DNA of 64,000 nt from contig CAIOZA010000142.1 in the NCBI GenBank assembly GCA_903862655.1, positions 62,001-126,000 on the forward strand, written 5' to 3'. The notes beneath the pieces were generated by a model. The model saw nothing but the letters and a program-made list of their open reading frames with translations, had not been told where the DNA came from and searched no databases. Source of the stretch: an uncultured Ignavibacteria bacterium (GTDB lineage Bacteria > Bacteroidota > Ignavibacteria > Kapaibacteriales > UBA2268). Below are positions 1 through 11,200 of this stretch, piece by piece (the first letter of the stretch is position 1; the number at the start of each line of letters is the position of its first letter). The position numbers and the translations under genes were made by a program.

Positions 1-338
1 TTGAAGCAATATCAATCTGAAATAAAAAGGCTATTGGTAAAGGATTAATCATATACACAAATGATAGAGTAGGTTCAATCTTCTTAGGAGAACGAACCAA
101 ATTGTTCAGTCATTATGTAACGAAAAAAATCATAGTCATTCTGTTTGAGCTGAAAGTGCTGTTGATAATTATTATAAATACTAAATACAACTTAACAAAA
201 AATTTGGAGAAAATAAATGAAAAGTATAAGCGAATTCATGTCCATTTTCTAAATCAGTAAAATTTTACGTAAATACTAAACGTTATATAAAATTAACTCA
301 ATAGTTTAGTCACTATAAAAAAAATAGAAATAATTATT

Positions 339-713
339 ATGAGAATATCTGCACTAACTCCCATGCTTTGGACTATTGAGCTTAATGAAACAATTGAATT
401 CTATGTGAAATTACTGGGATTTTCATGTATTGAATATAATGAAGAATGGGGTTGGGCTGCTATTACCAAAGATGATATAGGTTTAATGATAGCTAAGCCA
501 AATGCAAATACTAATTTCATAAAACCTTTCTTTACTGGATCATTTTATTTTAACGTTGAAGATGTTAATGAGTTATGGCTTGTATTAAAAGATAAGGTAC
601 AAATTTGCTACAATCTTGATGATTTTGAATATGGTATGAGAGATTTTGCCATTTATGACAATAACGGCTATATCCTCCAATTCGGTCAAAGTTCTACTGT
701 TGATAGTGATTAA
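339..713 (+). CDS. VOC (glyoxalase/bleomycin-resistance) family protein
   Basis: 124 aa ORF with VOC-like pattern (PMLWTIELNETIEFYVKLLGF...YDNNGYILQFGQ); 2 nt before the next ORF. Confidence 0.75.
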   Translation: MRISALTPMLWTIELNETIEFYVKLLGFSCIEYNEEWGWAAITKDDIGLMIAKPNANTNFIKPFFTGSFYFNVEDVNELWLVLKDKVQICYNLDDFEYGMRDFAIYDNNGYILQFGQSSTVDSD

Positions 714-715
714 AT

Positions 716-1258
716 ATGAAAAAATTCAGAATTTTTTATAATTCACCGATAGGAAATCTAGAAATTGTATTTACTGATAATGGGTTAGAGAATATCATTT
801 TTGTACACATGATGACCGATTTGAGATCTTGTTGTCCTGGCTTGAATAGCTTTACAACTATTGCCTCAAATGCAATTGATAAAAACCTAGATAAATATCC
901 TGAAAGTGTTAAAGAATGTATTATTCAGTTAGATGAGTACTTTAATGGATCAAGAAAGGAATTTCAAATTAAATTAAATCCCAAAGGTACAGAATTCCAG
1001 CATAAGATATGGGATATAGTATCTAAGGTGTCCTATGGAAAAACAAGTACATATCTTGATGTAGCAATTGAATTCGGTGATTCAAAGTCTGTAAGGGCTG
1101 TAGGAAATGCTAATGGAAAGAATCCAATACCGATCATAATTCCTTGTCATAGAATAATTGGCACAAAAGGAAATCTAACTGGGTATTCTGGTGGTTTACT
1201 GCGCAAACAATGGCTTCTAGCGCATGAATCAAAACATGAAGCAAATCTTTTCATGTAG
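716..1258 (+). CDS. ogt: Methylated-DNA--[protein]-cysteine S-methyltransferase
   Basis: Active-site motif IIIPCHRIIGTKGNLTGYSGGLLRKQWLLAHE and GTEFQHKIWDIVSKVSYGKTSTY typical of MGMT/Ogt. Confidence 0.9.
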   Translation: MKKFRIFYNSPIGNLEIVFTDNGLENIIFVHMMTDLRSCCPGLNSFTTIASNAIDKNLDKYPESVKECIIQLDEYFNGSRKEFQIKLNPKGTEFQHKIWDIVSKVSYGKTSTYLDVAIEFGDSKSVRAVGNANGKNPIPIIIPCHRIIGTKGNLTGYSGGLLRKQWLLAHESKHEANLFM

Positions 1259-1293
1259 CGTTTTTTGCTTTGTAGTCCCACTAGTAATCAAAT

Positions 1294-3576
1294 TTGTCTG
1301 AATGTATATTTATGGCAAAAGATTTGATATGTCTAAACGTGTTTTTATATTTAATTAATACAGGATATTATTTGTTTTCAGACGATTTATATAATGATGG
1401 ACATTATCTTGGTCAAAACCTAACTTCTGATCTGGAAAAGCTATTATCGAACTGCCGAAAAAATTTCCAGGGTGTATTCGATGAAGATATGGTGCGAAAA
1501 GCATTTCTATGGTGTACAAACACTCATAAAAACCAAGTACGTAAGTCTGGAGACCCATACTATACCCACCCATTAAACGTAGCTCAGATAATTGCAAAGG
1601 AAATGCCTTTAGATGATATCTCAGTAGCAGCAGCTTTATTGCATGAAATTACTCGTCATGGCGGTCCATATACATTAAGAGATCTTCATTCTGAATTTGG
1701 ATCTACAGTAGCCGAAATAGTGGATGGTGTTCAAAAAATTCATCATGTTGAAACATACAATATTGAAGAACTCGATAATTATCGCAGGCTTCTATTGTCA
1801 TTATTCAAGGATGTAAGAATAATATTGATCAAACTTGCCGATCGACTACATAACATGAGAACTCTGGATTATCTTGATCCGGAAAGACAGAGAAAGATGA
1901 GTAACGAAACACTAGAAATTTATTCTCCCTTTGCTCATCGGTTCGGTCTTGGAAATATAAAATGGGAACTTGAAGACTTAGCTTTCAAACATCTAAATTA
2001 TGATGCCTATAGACGTATCAGAGAAGCTATTCAGCTTACGCGCATGGAACGTGAGGAGTATATTAACAAGTTTATTCTTCCAGTTAAAGAAAAGCTCAAT
2101 AATGACCCTATGATACTAGCATTAAAAACAACGTTTGAAATTAAGGGTAGACCAAAGCATATTTATTCGATTTATAATAAAACAATTTTACGAGAAAAGG
2201 CACTGGATGAGATCTATGACCTTTTTGCTATAAGAATCATCCTCGACACAGATTATGATCATATATGTTTTTTGGTTTTTGGTATAATCTCCGAGTTGTA
2301 TCAGATGGTTCCTGGAACATTCAAGAATTATATATCAAGCCCCAAAAAAAATGGCTATCAGTCTATACATGCAGCCTTTTTTGGTAGTGATGGTAAACCT
2401 GTCGAAGTTCAGATTCGAACCCGTTCAATGCATCTTGTATCTGAAAAGGGTGTAGCCGCGCATTTCAAATATAAACCAGGATTTTTACCTGCTGGCTCAG
2501 TAATCCAAGATGACAATATTGAAGAATGGCTAGATCAGGTCAGAACTATATTTGAAACTTTAGGTGATGAGCCTCCTGAGACTCTGATAGCAAATGTAAG
2601 AAGAACATTGCTTTTTGATGAAATTTATGTTTTTACTCCTTTAAATGAACTCAGGTCTTTTCCTAAAGACTCAACTGCCCTTGACTTTGCCTTTGCTATT
2701 CATACTGATATTGGCCAGCATTGCATAGGTGCCAAAGTTAACGGAAGAATTGTGCCTCTAGATTGTAAACTACAAAGCGGGGATGTAATTGAAATTCTTA
2801 CTTCTCAGAATCAGCTTCCATCCAAAGATTGGTTACAGTTTGTTGTAACTCAGAAATCGCGAAATGCTATTCAAAAGTACTTGAAAGAAACAATGAAAGA
2901 GGATATTGCAAATGGTGGAGCCATCTTTTACGAAATCCTTAAGAAATTTAATTTAGAATTAAATGAAACTGAGACTCAAACATTACTCGATCATTTTCAT
3001 ACAAATTCAATTGATGAACTTTTCATAGCATTAAACGAAGAGTTTCTCGATTCTGAGCACCTTATATCCGTTATCAGCGATGCTTTCGTTCTTCCTAAGT
3101 TAGCACAGAATTTTACTCAGGGAATAATGCATCATGATATTGAAAAATATAAAATGGATCTTCCCCTTAAAATGGCTACTTGCTGTTATCCATTACCTGG
3201 TGATCAGATAATTGGGCAGATAGTCCCCGGAACGGAAATCATAGTACACCGAAGTATGTGCAATCGTTCGATAGAGATGATAAGCTCAAAAACATTTGCT
3301 ACTATGAGATTAAATTGGAAAAAAATTGAACGAAAAGCTTTTACTACCAAGATTGCTATAAAGGGTGCTGATGGTAATTCTATTAATCAAAGTGTGACCA
3401 ATATTGTTTTAAAGATGAAGAACGTTCAGATCCAGGGATTTAAGTTTTCTAACAATGATGATGAATTCACTGGTTATCTTACTATTAGCTTTAAAAACAT
3501 GCCTGATTACATGGATCTTTTTGAAAAATTGAAGCAGATTGATGGGATAAAAGTGGTAGATCGATATGTAGAATAA
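1294..3576 (+). CDS. RelA/SpoT (RSH) family (p)ppGpp synthetase with HD, synthetase, TGS and ACT regions; hydrolase site appears degenerate
   Basis: GRPKHIYSIYNK, GYQSIHA, EVQIRT and TGS (IYVFTPLNELRSFPKDSTALDFAFAIHTDIG) present; HD-domain catalytic HDxxED reads HEITRH. TTG start; ATG at 1312 is an alternative. Confidence 0.9.
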   Translation: MSECIFMAKDLICLNVFLYLINTGYYLFSDDLYNDGHYLGQNLTSDLEKLLSNCRKNFQGVFDEDMVRKAFLWCTNTHKNQVRKSGDPYYTHPLNVAQIIAKEMPLDDISVAAALLHEITRHGGPYTLRDLHSEFGSTVAEIVDGVQKIHHVETYNIEELDNYRRLLLSLFKDVRIILIKLADRLHNMRTLDYLDPERQRKMSNETLEIYSPFAHRFGLGNIKWELEDLAFKHLNYDAYRRIREAIQLTRMEREEYINKFILPVKEKLNNDPMILALKTTFEIKGRPKHIYSIYNKTILREKALDEIYDLFAIRIILDTDYDHICFLVFGIISELYQMVPGTFKNYISSPKKNGYQSIHAAFFGSDGKPVEVQIRTRSMHLVSEKGVAAHFKYKPGFLPAGSVIQDDNIEEWLDQVRTIFETLGDEPPETLIANVRRTLLFDEIYVFTPLNELRSFPKDSTALDFAFAIHTDIGQHCIGAKVNGRIVPLDCKLQSGDVIEILTSQNQLPSKDWLQFVVTQKSRNAIQKYLKETMKEDIANGGAIFYEILKKFNLELNETETQTLLDHFHTNSIDELFIALNEEFLDSEHLISVISDAFVLPKLAQNFTQGIMHHDIEKYKMDLPLKMATCCYPLPGDQIIGQIVPGTEIIVHRSMCNRSIEMISSKTFATMRLNWKKIERKAFTTKIAIKGADGNSINQSVTNIVLKMKNVQIQGFKFSNNDDEFTGYLTISFKNMPDYMDLFEKLKQIDGIKVVDRYVE

Positions 3577-3650
3577 TATTTTGATTGTCTCTGAAGGAAA
3601 AAATGTTTATTTTTGAAGAATAGTTTATTAAAACATTATAGAAAAAAGCT

Positions 3651-4151
3651 GTGAGTTTAGAAATCATTTTGTTTATAGTGCTTGGTGTAATGGGTATAGC
3701 AAGCGGATTTGTAACAATTACATCCAAGAATCCAGTCGTTTCCGCAATGGCTCTGGTCTTCCATTTCTTTATGTTAGCAGGGCTTTATCTAAATATGCAT
3801 GCACAATTTATGGCAGTACTCCAGGTGCTAGTATATGCAGGTGCAATTATGGTTCTTGTTATATTTGTTATCATGCTTCTAAATCTTGGTGATGAGGAAA
3901 AACTTAAGGAAAAATTCAGTATTAGAACTTTTGTTGCTGTCCTTTTTGGAATAGTTCTGTTAATTCAGTTCGTAATAATTTTTCTAGCTTCATCAGGTAG
4001 CAATGTTTTAAAAGAATCCAATATAGGATCAGTTGAAATGATTGGTAATGAACTTTTTACTAATTATCTGTTCCCATTTGAAGCAATTTCATTATTACTT
4101 TTAGCTGCTATTATCGGATCGGTTATCCTTGCCAAAAGGAAAGTAGATTAA
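3651..4151 (+). CDS. nuoJ: NADH-quinone oxidoreductase subunit J
   Basis: Hydrophobic 166 aa protein with NuoJ core (NPVVSAMALVFHFFMLAGLYLNMHAQFMAVLQVLVYAGAIMVLVIFVIMLLNL); GTG start; followed by nuoK. Confidence 0.92.
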   Translation: MSLEIILFIVLGVMGIASGFVTITSKNPVVSAMALVFHFFMLAGLYLNMHAQFMAVLQVLVYAGAIMVLVIFVIMLLNLGDEEKLKEKFSIRTFVAVLFGIVLLIQFVIIFLASSGSNVLKESNIGSVEMIGNELFTNYLFPFEAISLLLLAAIIGSVILAKRKVD

Positions 4152-4184
4152 AATTATTTAGAAAACCATTAAAAGATATTTTAT

Positions 4185-4496
4185 ATGCAAGAATCAGTTC
4201 CATTAAATTATTATTTAATACTATCGGCAATCTTTTTTGTTATGGGAGCCGTGGGTGTCCTAACACGTAGAAATGCCATCATCATCTTCATGTCGATCGA
4301 GATGATGCTCAATGCTGTAAATCTAACATTTGTATCCTTTTCCTCATATAATTCTGATCCTGCAGGTCAGATGTTTGTCTTTTTCGTAATGGCTGTTGCC
4401 GCAGCAGAAGCAGCTATTGGATTAGCAATTGTATTGGCTCTTTATCGAAATCAACAGACAGTTTATGTTGACAAAGTTAATTTGATGAAGTGGTAA
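4185..4496 (+). CDS. nuoK: NADH-quinone oxidoreductase subunit K
   Basis: 103 aa; [26 protein letters not shown]...[18 protein letters not shown] typical of NuoK. Confidence 0.93.
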   Translation: MQESVPLNYYLILSAIFFVMGAVGVLTRRNAIIIFMSIEMMLNAVNLTFVSFSSYNSDPAGQMFVFFVMAVAAAEAAIGLAIVLALYRNQQTVYVDKVNLMKW

Positions 4497-4582
4497 AAAT
4501 CAAAAAAGCTAAATAAATTTTAATCAGATTGTTTTTGGCATTAACTAACCGAAAATTTCAAATCTTTTAAGTACTTAGATTA

Positions 4583-4623
4583 TTAAAGAAAAAAGCCGTT
4601 TGCTCAACGGCTTTTTTCTTTAA
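4583..4623. terminator. Bidirectional intrinsic terminator between convergent genes
   Basis: Perfect 18-bp inverted repeat TTAAAGAAAAAAGCCGTT-tgctc-AACGGCTTTTTTCTTTAA between nuoK and the NlpC/P60 gene. Confidence 0.85.
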
Positions 4624-4649
4624 TAATTACATGATTTGATTATCAAATT

Positions 4650-5483
4650 TTATCTTAAAGCCTTGTCATTTTCACCTATTGAAATTCTCTTTGCTCCAAT
4701 GAATCGTTTGTCATAATAAGTGCTTTCTAGCGAAGATACAGTTACTCCATATCTTGAACTGGCATGAGCAAACAGATTGTCGCCAAGATAAATTCCAACG
4801 TGAGAAACAAATACTTGTCTTCTTGTATTGAAGAAAATAAGGTCTCCAAACTGGAGGTCGGCTCTTTTTATGGGTTTACCAACGGTATATTGTTCATGTG
4901 CTGTGCGTGGAAGATGGATTCCGGATGTTTCCTTGAACATTGTAAGGACGAAAGCTGAACAATCAATAGCTCTGTCAGACGTGCCACCAAAATGATATGG
5001 AGTGCCTAACCAATTTGTTATGTTATCAAATAATCCCTTTTTATCAACTCCGCCATCAGTTGTGTTGCCTTGTTCTGTTATACCTTCAATATAGGCTAGA
5101 TAAATATCTTTGACACGGTCGACATCAATCACAACATCATCTTCAAGTGCTAACTCGTTTAAGTCTTCGCCTTCATCATATACAGCTTCCTGAGTGATAA
5201 CACCGTTGGATGCAATGTCTCCACCACCATAAGCATATTTATTTAATTCATCTGAATTTTCAATAGTAGCTAAAGCCATATTTCGGTTTTTCTGAACATC
5301 ATAATGACGAGATACATTTTTTGATTTCTTTGATTTTTTTGAACTTTTCTTAATTGTTTTGGAATGTGAGGATTTCTTACCTGAGGCGGATACTAGATCT
5401 GAAGGACTAATAAAAATTAATCCTGGAACAATAATCATAATTGTCACTAATATTCGAAGTCTTTTGGTAAATATATTCTGCAT
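4650..5483 (-). CDS. Secreted NlpC/P60 family cell-wall peptidase
   Basis: Signal-like N-terminus, Lys/Ser-rich linker, C-terminal GTPYHFGGTSDRAIDCSAFV...GDLIFFNTRR..VSHVGIYLGDNLFAHAS (Cys/His NlpC/P60 motifs). Confidence 0.9.
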   Translation of the reverse strand: MQNIFTKRLRILVTIMIIVPGLIFISPSDLVSASGKKSSHSKTIKKSSKKSKKSKNVSRHYDVQKNRNMALATIENSDELNKYAYGGGDIASNGVITQEAVYDEGEDLNELALEDDVVIDVDRVKDIYLAYIEGITEQGNTTDGGVDKKGLFDNITNWLGTPYHFGGTSDRAIDCSAFVLTMFKETSGIHLPRTAHEQYTVGKPIKRADLQFGDLIFFNTRRQVFVSHVGIYLGDNLFAHASSRYGVTVSSLESTYYDKRFIGAKRISIGENDKALR

Positions 5484-6292
5484 TCTTGTCTCCCTTGTTT
5501 AACACACTTTTCTCGAGTGTAACGGTCTACCCGCATGTAGTAAAATTGATACCAGAAATTTAAGTGTGATGATGAGTCTGATTTGTTCGTTTCCTTTTTT
5601 TACTGTAGTTTAATTTTAAGTCAAATAACCAAAATCTAAACTGTAACTTTCATCATCTAAAAACATTATTATTACTATTGTCATTTTTTACAAAGGCAAG
5701 AAACAAAATTCTGATTGAGTAAAAAAACTTTTTATCAATTATGAACATATTTTAATAATCAATTCATATTCATATTCAATTCATAAACTATTATATTCCA
5801 AACGGGATTATTCCAATAGCTATAACACCAGTCAAATAAAAGCTGTACGACGTATGACCATGCAAAATTAAATTCATTTTCTAAATTTTAGGTATAACCA
5901 AGAATATAGTAGTTCATTTTGAATTCATACTAATTCATTTTTCTAAGGAGGAAGGTGTGTAATATTTTGTACACTTTTTAGACAGGTAATTCTTGAATTT
6001 TAAAATTGGCAGATTTTTCTGCTTTGAAATCCTGAATATTTTTACAGCTTTGAGCTGTAAATGTATTTATTGATTAAAAAATAAAATAAATTATAGAAAA
6101 TAGAGTCAAATCAACACTTAGGATATTATTGATAAATCTAGCTATGTCATCAAGTTTGATGATGAAATCCGAAATTATAATAATTTTTTTTTCATTTCAG
6201 AAAATTAAGCACATTTATTGATATATCTTTTTGAAGTCCTATTCTAGGCAAATTTAAAAAGTTTTTATTAAATTATTTTTTAGGATAATCTA

Positions 6293-8185
6293 ATGCGCAA
6301 ATGGAGAATTGAAGATTCAATCGAGCTTTATAGTATTAATGGATGGGGACAGGAATATTTTTCAATTAATGAAAAAGGTAATGCTGTTGTTACTCCAACG
6401 AAAAACAAGGAAGTAAAAATTGATTTAAAAGAGTTAATTGATGAGCTAGGTATTCGTGACGTATCTACGCCGGTTTTGCTTAGATTTCCTGATATTCTTG
6501 ATGATAGAATAGAAACCATAAACAGTTGTTTTAAGAGAGCTTCTGAAGAATATAAATTCAATGGAAATTATTATAATATTTATCCAATCAAAGTCAATCA
6601 AATGAGGCCTGTCGTTGAAGAAATTATGCGATACGGTAAAAAATTTAATATCGGATTAGAGGCTGGTTCTAAGCCTGAACTTCATGCAGTACTCGCGATT
6701 ACATCCAATCCTGAAGCTCTGATTGTTTGCAATGGGTATAAGGATGAGGATTATATTGAATTAGCATTATTGGCACAGAAAATGGGAAAAAAGATATTCC
6801 TTGTCGCTGAAAAACTTAATGAATTAAAACTGATAATCAAAATTGCAAAACGCTTAAAGTTAAGGCCAAATATTGGAATCCGCATCAAATTATCAACTTC
6901 TGGTAGTGGTAAGTGGGAAGATTCAGGTGGTGATCAAAGTAAATTTGGATTGAATGCCAGCGAGCTTTTGGAGGCAATTGAGATTACTGAAAATGCAAAA
7001 ATGATGGATTGCGTCAAGCTGATTCATTTTCATCTTGGTAGCCAAATTACTAAAATCAGAAAAATTAAAAATGCATTACGTGAATGTTCCCAATTCTATG
7101 CTCAAATCAAGAAAATGGGATGTGATGTTCAGTTTGTCGATATTGGAGGCGGTTTGGGTGTTGACTATGATGGAAGCAGAACATTTAGTCCCAGCAGTAT
7201 AAACTATACTATTCAAGAGTATGCTAATGATGCTGTTTATATGCTCAAAGAAGCCTGTGACAAACATAATCTTCCACATCCAAATATTATATCCGAAAGC
7301 GGCAGATCATTGACAGCTCATCATTCTATCCTTGTATTTGATATTCTTGAAACAACAACTACTCCAAAATGGGATTATGATCAAGTTGTCGGTGAGGATG
7401 ATAATGAAATCGTAAAAGAACTATTTTCTTTGCTGGATAAACTATCACCAACAAATATGATGGAATCGTGGCATGACTCTCAACAGATCAGAGAGGATGC
7501 GTTGGATTTATTCAGTTTGGGGATGATTGATTTAAAAACAAGAGCACTGGCAGAAAGATTATTCTGGTCTATAGCAGATGAAGTACTAGGATATAGTATT
7601 GAGCTAAAACATCAGCCTGAGGAATTTCGTAATCTTGCCAGAATGTTAGCAGATAAATACTTTTGCAATTTCTCACTCTTTCAGTCATTGCCTGATTCAT
7701 GGGCGATAGATCAGATTTTTCCTATCATGCCTCTTCACAGGTTAGATGATCGTCCGATAAGAGTAGCAACTCTTCATGACATTACTTGTGATTCTGATGG
7801 AAAAATTGATAATTTCATTGGTGTAAGAAATTTTGCTCAATATCTTCCGGTGCATGATTTTAAACAGTCAGAGCCATATTATCTTGGAGTTTTTCTAGTG
7901 GGTGCTTATCAGGAAATTCTTGGTGATTTGCATAATCTTTTTGGTGATACAAATGCTGTTCATATTGTAGTCAAAGATGATGAATATGAAATCAAGCAGA
8001 TTATCGATGGAGAAACTATAGCTGAAGTACTGGATTATGTTCAGTTCGATGCAAAGAAACTTGTAAGGACAATGGAAACATGGGTTACAGCAGCCGTAAA
8101 AGCGGGAAAGATATCACCTGAAGAAGGCAAAGAGTTCTTATCGAATTACAGATCGGGTCTTTATGGATATACTTATCTTGAATAA
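6293..8185 (+). CDS. speA: Biosynthetic arginine decarboxylase
   Basis: 630 aa PLP fold III enzyme: YPIKVNQMRPVVEEI, GLEAGSKPELHAVLA, FVDIGGGLGVDYDGSRT, ISESGRSLTAHHSILVF, ATLHDITCDSDGKID. Confidence 0.95.
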   Translation: MRKWRIEDSIELYSINGWGQEYFSINEKGNAVVTPTKNKEVKIDLKELIDELGIRDVSTPVLLRFPDILDDRIETINSCFKRASEEYKFNGNYYNIYPIKVNQMRPVVEEIMRYGKKFNIGLEAGSKPELHAVLAITSNPEALIVCNGYKDEDYIELALLAQKMGKKIFLVAEKLNELKLIIKIAKRLKLRPNIGIRIKLSTSGSGKWEDSGGDQSKFGLNASELLEAIEITENAKMMDCVKLIHFHLGSQITKIRKIKNALRECSQFYAQIKKMGCDVQFVDIGGGLGVDYDGSRTFSPSSINYTIQEYANDAVYMLKEACDKHNLPHPNIISESGRSLTAHHSILVFDILETTTTPKWDYDQVVGEDDNEIVKELFSLLDKLSPTNMMESWHDSQQIREDALDLFSLGMIDLKTRALAERLFWSIADEVLGYSIELKHQPEEFRNLARMLADKYFCNFSLFQSLPDSWAIDQIFPIMPLHRLDDRPIRVATLHDITCDSDGKIDNFIGVRNFAQYLPVHDFKQSEPYYLGVFLVGAYQEILGDLHNLFGDTNAVHIVVKDDEYEIKQIIDGETIAEVLDYVQFDAKKLVRTMETWVTAAVKAGKISPEEGKEFLSNYRSGLYGYTYLE

Positions 8186-8206
8186 TGCACTGTAAAATAG
8201 TTATCA

Positions 8207-8240
8207 AAAAGGCTCTGAATTATTAAACTCAGAGCCTTTT
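8207..8240. terminator. Intrinsic terminator hairpin between convergent genes
   Basis: AAAAGGCTCTGA ... TCAGAGCCTTTT 12-bp inverted repeat. Confidence 0.8.
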
Positions 8241-8257
8241 CAATTTTAGACCTTAAC

Positions 8258-11200
8258 TTACTTTTTAATGAATTTCCTGGTTATATCATATTGTCCATTG
8301 CTTATTCTTACAAAATATGCACCAGCAGATAGATAGGATGAATTTATATTATATGAATAATCCAAAGTTGAATTGATTCTTTCGCTTAGGATTTCAGTGC
8401 CATTCAAATCAAACACTTGCATGCTAGATTGACCAAGTTCGAAATTAATTTTGATTGTTACATCCTTCTCGGTTGGATTAGGGAAGATTGAAACAAAATA
8501 GTCAAAATCCTGATCCGGGATAAAAGTTATATCACCAAGATTAAATGAGTATGAAATGCCCTTTCCAAAGTCAGGATTGAATGCTTTAAGGGGTTTTGAC
8601 TTAGGATCCAGGATTCTGATAAATCCTGATCCTTGCTCAGTATAAGCCCAATAAGAAAGTCCCATATTGTTGGCATCTAATAACTGAAGAGTATAACAGC
8701 CTTTGGGGAGTTTAAGAGTATCAAGATAATTGGTTTCTGGACTTAAGTCGGTCTTTGAAAAAACAACTTTATCATTGATATCTAAAACCTGATATGTGTA
8801 ATCAGAAGGACGTCGGTTAGTTTGATAATTTAAAATAATAGTTTCAGGGTATAGGTCAGGTAAATTGAAAAATGTCCAGAACTTATTTGTTTCGGGATTA
8901 TCATCCATTTTGGAATCTTCCAACCAAGCTTCCAATTCGAATTTTTTGTTTGCATCACCTATCCAGAAACTACTTCCGGGTATGGGTAGACTAATTGTTG
9001 ATTTTTCCTGCGAAAGTAGTTCACCATTCCAATTATAAATAAATTCCTGTCCACCTGATACTTTGTACTTGAACTTTATTGAATTGACCGTTTCTTTACC
9101 ATTATTTCTGATTTCAACCATAGGATTAGAACAGATAGGTTTTTTTCTGGAATAATATGGCTCTTTATTGGGTGTAATCACCTGATTGATCTCGATATCT
9201 TTATTGAATTTTAAGTCAGAATATTCAATTAGATCCATTGAAACTATATAATTTCCACTGCCCATACCTTGATTATTTGCCGGAACTTTTGAAATATCAT
9301 AATCGAGTTTTACAGAGTTACCAGAAATATTTTTAGTTATTTCAATTTCATGATCGCGCACTAAATCTCCAGGACACCAGCCTTCTCTCGAACCGGGCCA
9401 TGTGCCACCCTGAGGATAAACAGGATTAAGAGCACATTCATCATTGAGGAAAATATGCCAGGTCGATACAGTATTATCATTGACTAAAAAAGAGTGAGTG
9501 TTGTCTTTCCATTCGCAGCAGTGCGGATAGTTCCCATCATTACTTTGATGGCCATGACCTGTTAGCCTTGTTTTAACTTTAAATTGCTTTGCATTTTCAA
9601 AAAGCGGAACATTTACTGCTGAGAGCCTAATATTATCTGATAAATCTTTATATGAATATGAAGCAAACCCTCCCCATATTCTATTAATATTCAGAACGTC
9701 CCTTGGCGTGGTTCCTTTGATGAATAGGAATTTCAAATCTATCAATTCCTGCTGATTGCCAGCAGAAAGATCTACGTTTCCTTGTAGTAGGGGAGCATAG
9801 TCAGTAACATCATAAGTCCATGTAAAACCTGTTGGACCAAGATCCAAGTTAATACCATAAGGTGTAATAAATCTTCCAATTTCATATTGATCAGTTAATT
9901 CAAATGGGGGATTGTAGAATTTCAATTTGTAGTTTTTAAGGTTATTTTCAGGCGTTACTAAAGTTGAATCGATAATCTTTCCATCAGAATCGAATTTGTA
10001 CGTATAACCTGATTGCCAAACATATTGAACATTATCAGTAACTACTCCATTGCCCTGAACTTTATAGGTAATAATTGAAATTGGGGGGTTTGTGATATCA
10101 TAATTTATTACTGTTGAATCAAGTTGGGATGTATAAGTACCCCTCAAAAATTGGAGAGTTGGCACATTGGGCGAATCATTCACATTTAAGGAAACATTCT
10201 CAGGTAACATAGATACCCATTGGGGACATCCATAGAGTTTTGCCGGGTATTTACCTGTTAGCGATTCATCAGTTAATTCCGTTGATTTATCTAGATCCAT
10301 ACTATAATTAGCTACAAGATTATTATAATTTGGATGTGAAGAATTAATCTTCTGATCGAACCAGTTTGTAATTGTAGTTGCCTCTAAAGCTTCATTCCAC
10401 ACACGAATCTCATTTAACGCTCCTTTCATCGAAGAATTAGAACTAGAAACATCTGTCAAATTAAAAGCTTCAATGGTTTTGATTGTATTTGCTGGAATAT
10501 TGTCTGTATAAGTTAGTCCCCGTAGTTCGCCATTAACATATAATCTTATTCTATCTGAATTCTTTGCTTGGCTTCCGTCATAAACAAAAGCAATATGAGT
10601 CCACTCGTTTAAAACAATTGCTGAACCTGCATTAGCATAGGTGTTATTTCCATTGCGAATAATACAGTAAATCTGTCCAACTTTATCGCCTAACTCAATA
10701 TGAGTTGAATTCGTACCAAAAACTCTGTTCCAGTTTTCCCATTGATCAACTCTAACCCAGCCTTCTAATGTAAATTTCTGTGCATTAGCTAATTCTGAAA
10801 TTTTACCACATTCAACGTAATCATTGATACCATCGAATTGTAAAAAATTATCGGTAGTGTTTGTAATAAATGCTTTTGCAGAAGGTCTTCCCATCAAAAT
10901 TGGTGCTGTCCCTGATTTAAGTTCGAAACTAATGTCTATCATAATATTAGACATTCCAGTCCAATTAAAAGATTTGATAAGGTTAAAGTCGTTCCATCCG
11001 GAGTTTAGATTTCTTGTTTCTTCTTGATAAATAGTTACTAAAGAAGAATTAATAAAACTGAGTAGGGTGCCAACTGGTGCATTTCTAATTTTAATTGTAA
11101 AATTCTTAAGTGTGCCTCCAGCATCTTTTGCAAAAATTTTAATTCTGTCTATATTCCCTTTTGTGAAACCAAATGCCTTTAGTTCCTTTGAACTAATAAC

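Noticed and set aside
1-48. Short open frame from base 1 (LKQYQSEIKRLLVKD*), possibly the tail of an upstream gene
   Set aside because: Only 15 codons with no recognisable family; cannot be supported
1355-1597. Minus-strand ORF inside the RSH gene (and many similar antisense ORFs in the track, e.g. 6328-6561, 11067-11303, 28042-28413, 56743-57300)
   Set aside because: Lie wholly inside well-supported genes on the other strand, with no recognisable domain; treated as shadow ORFs
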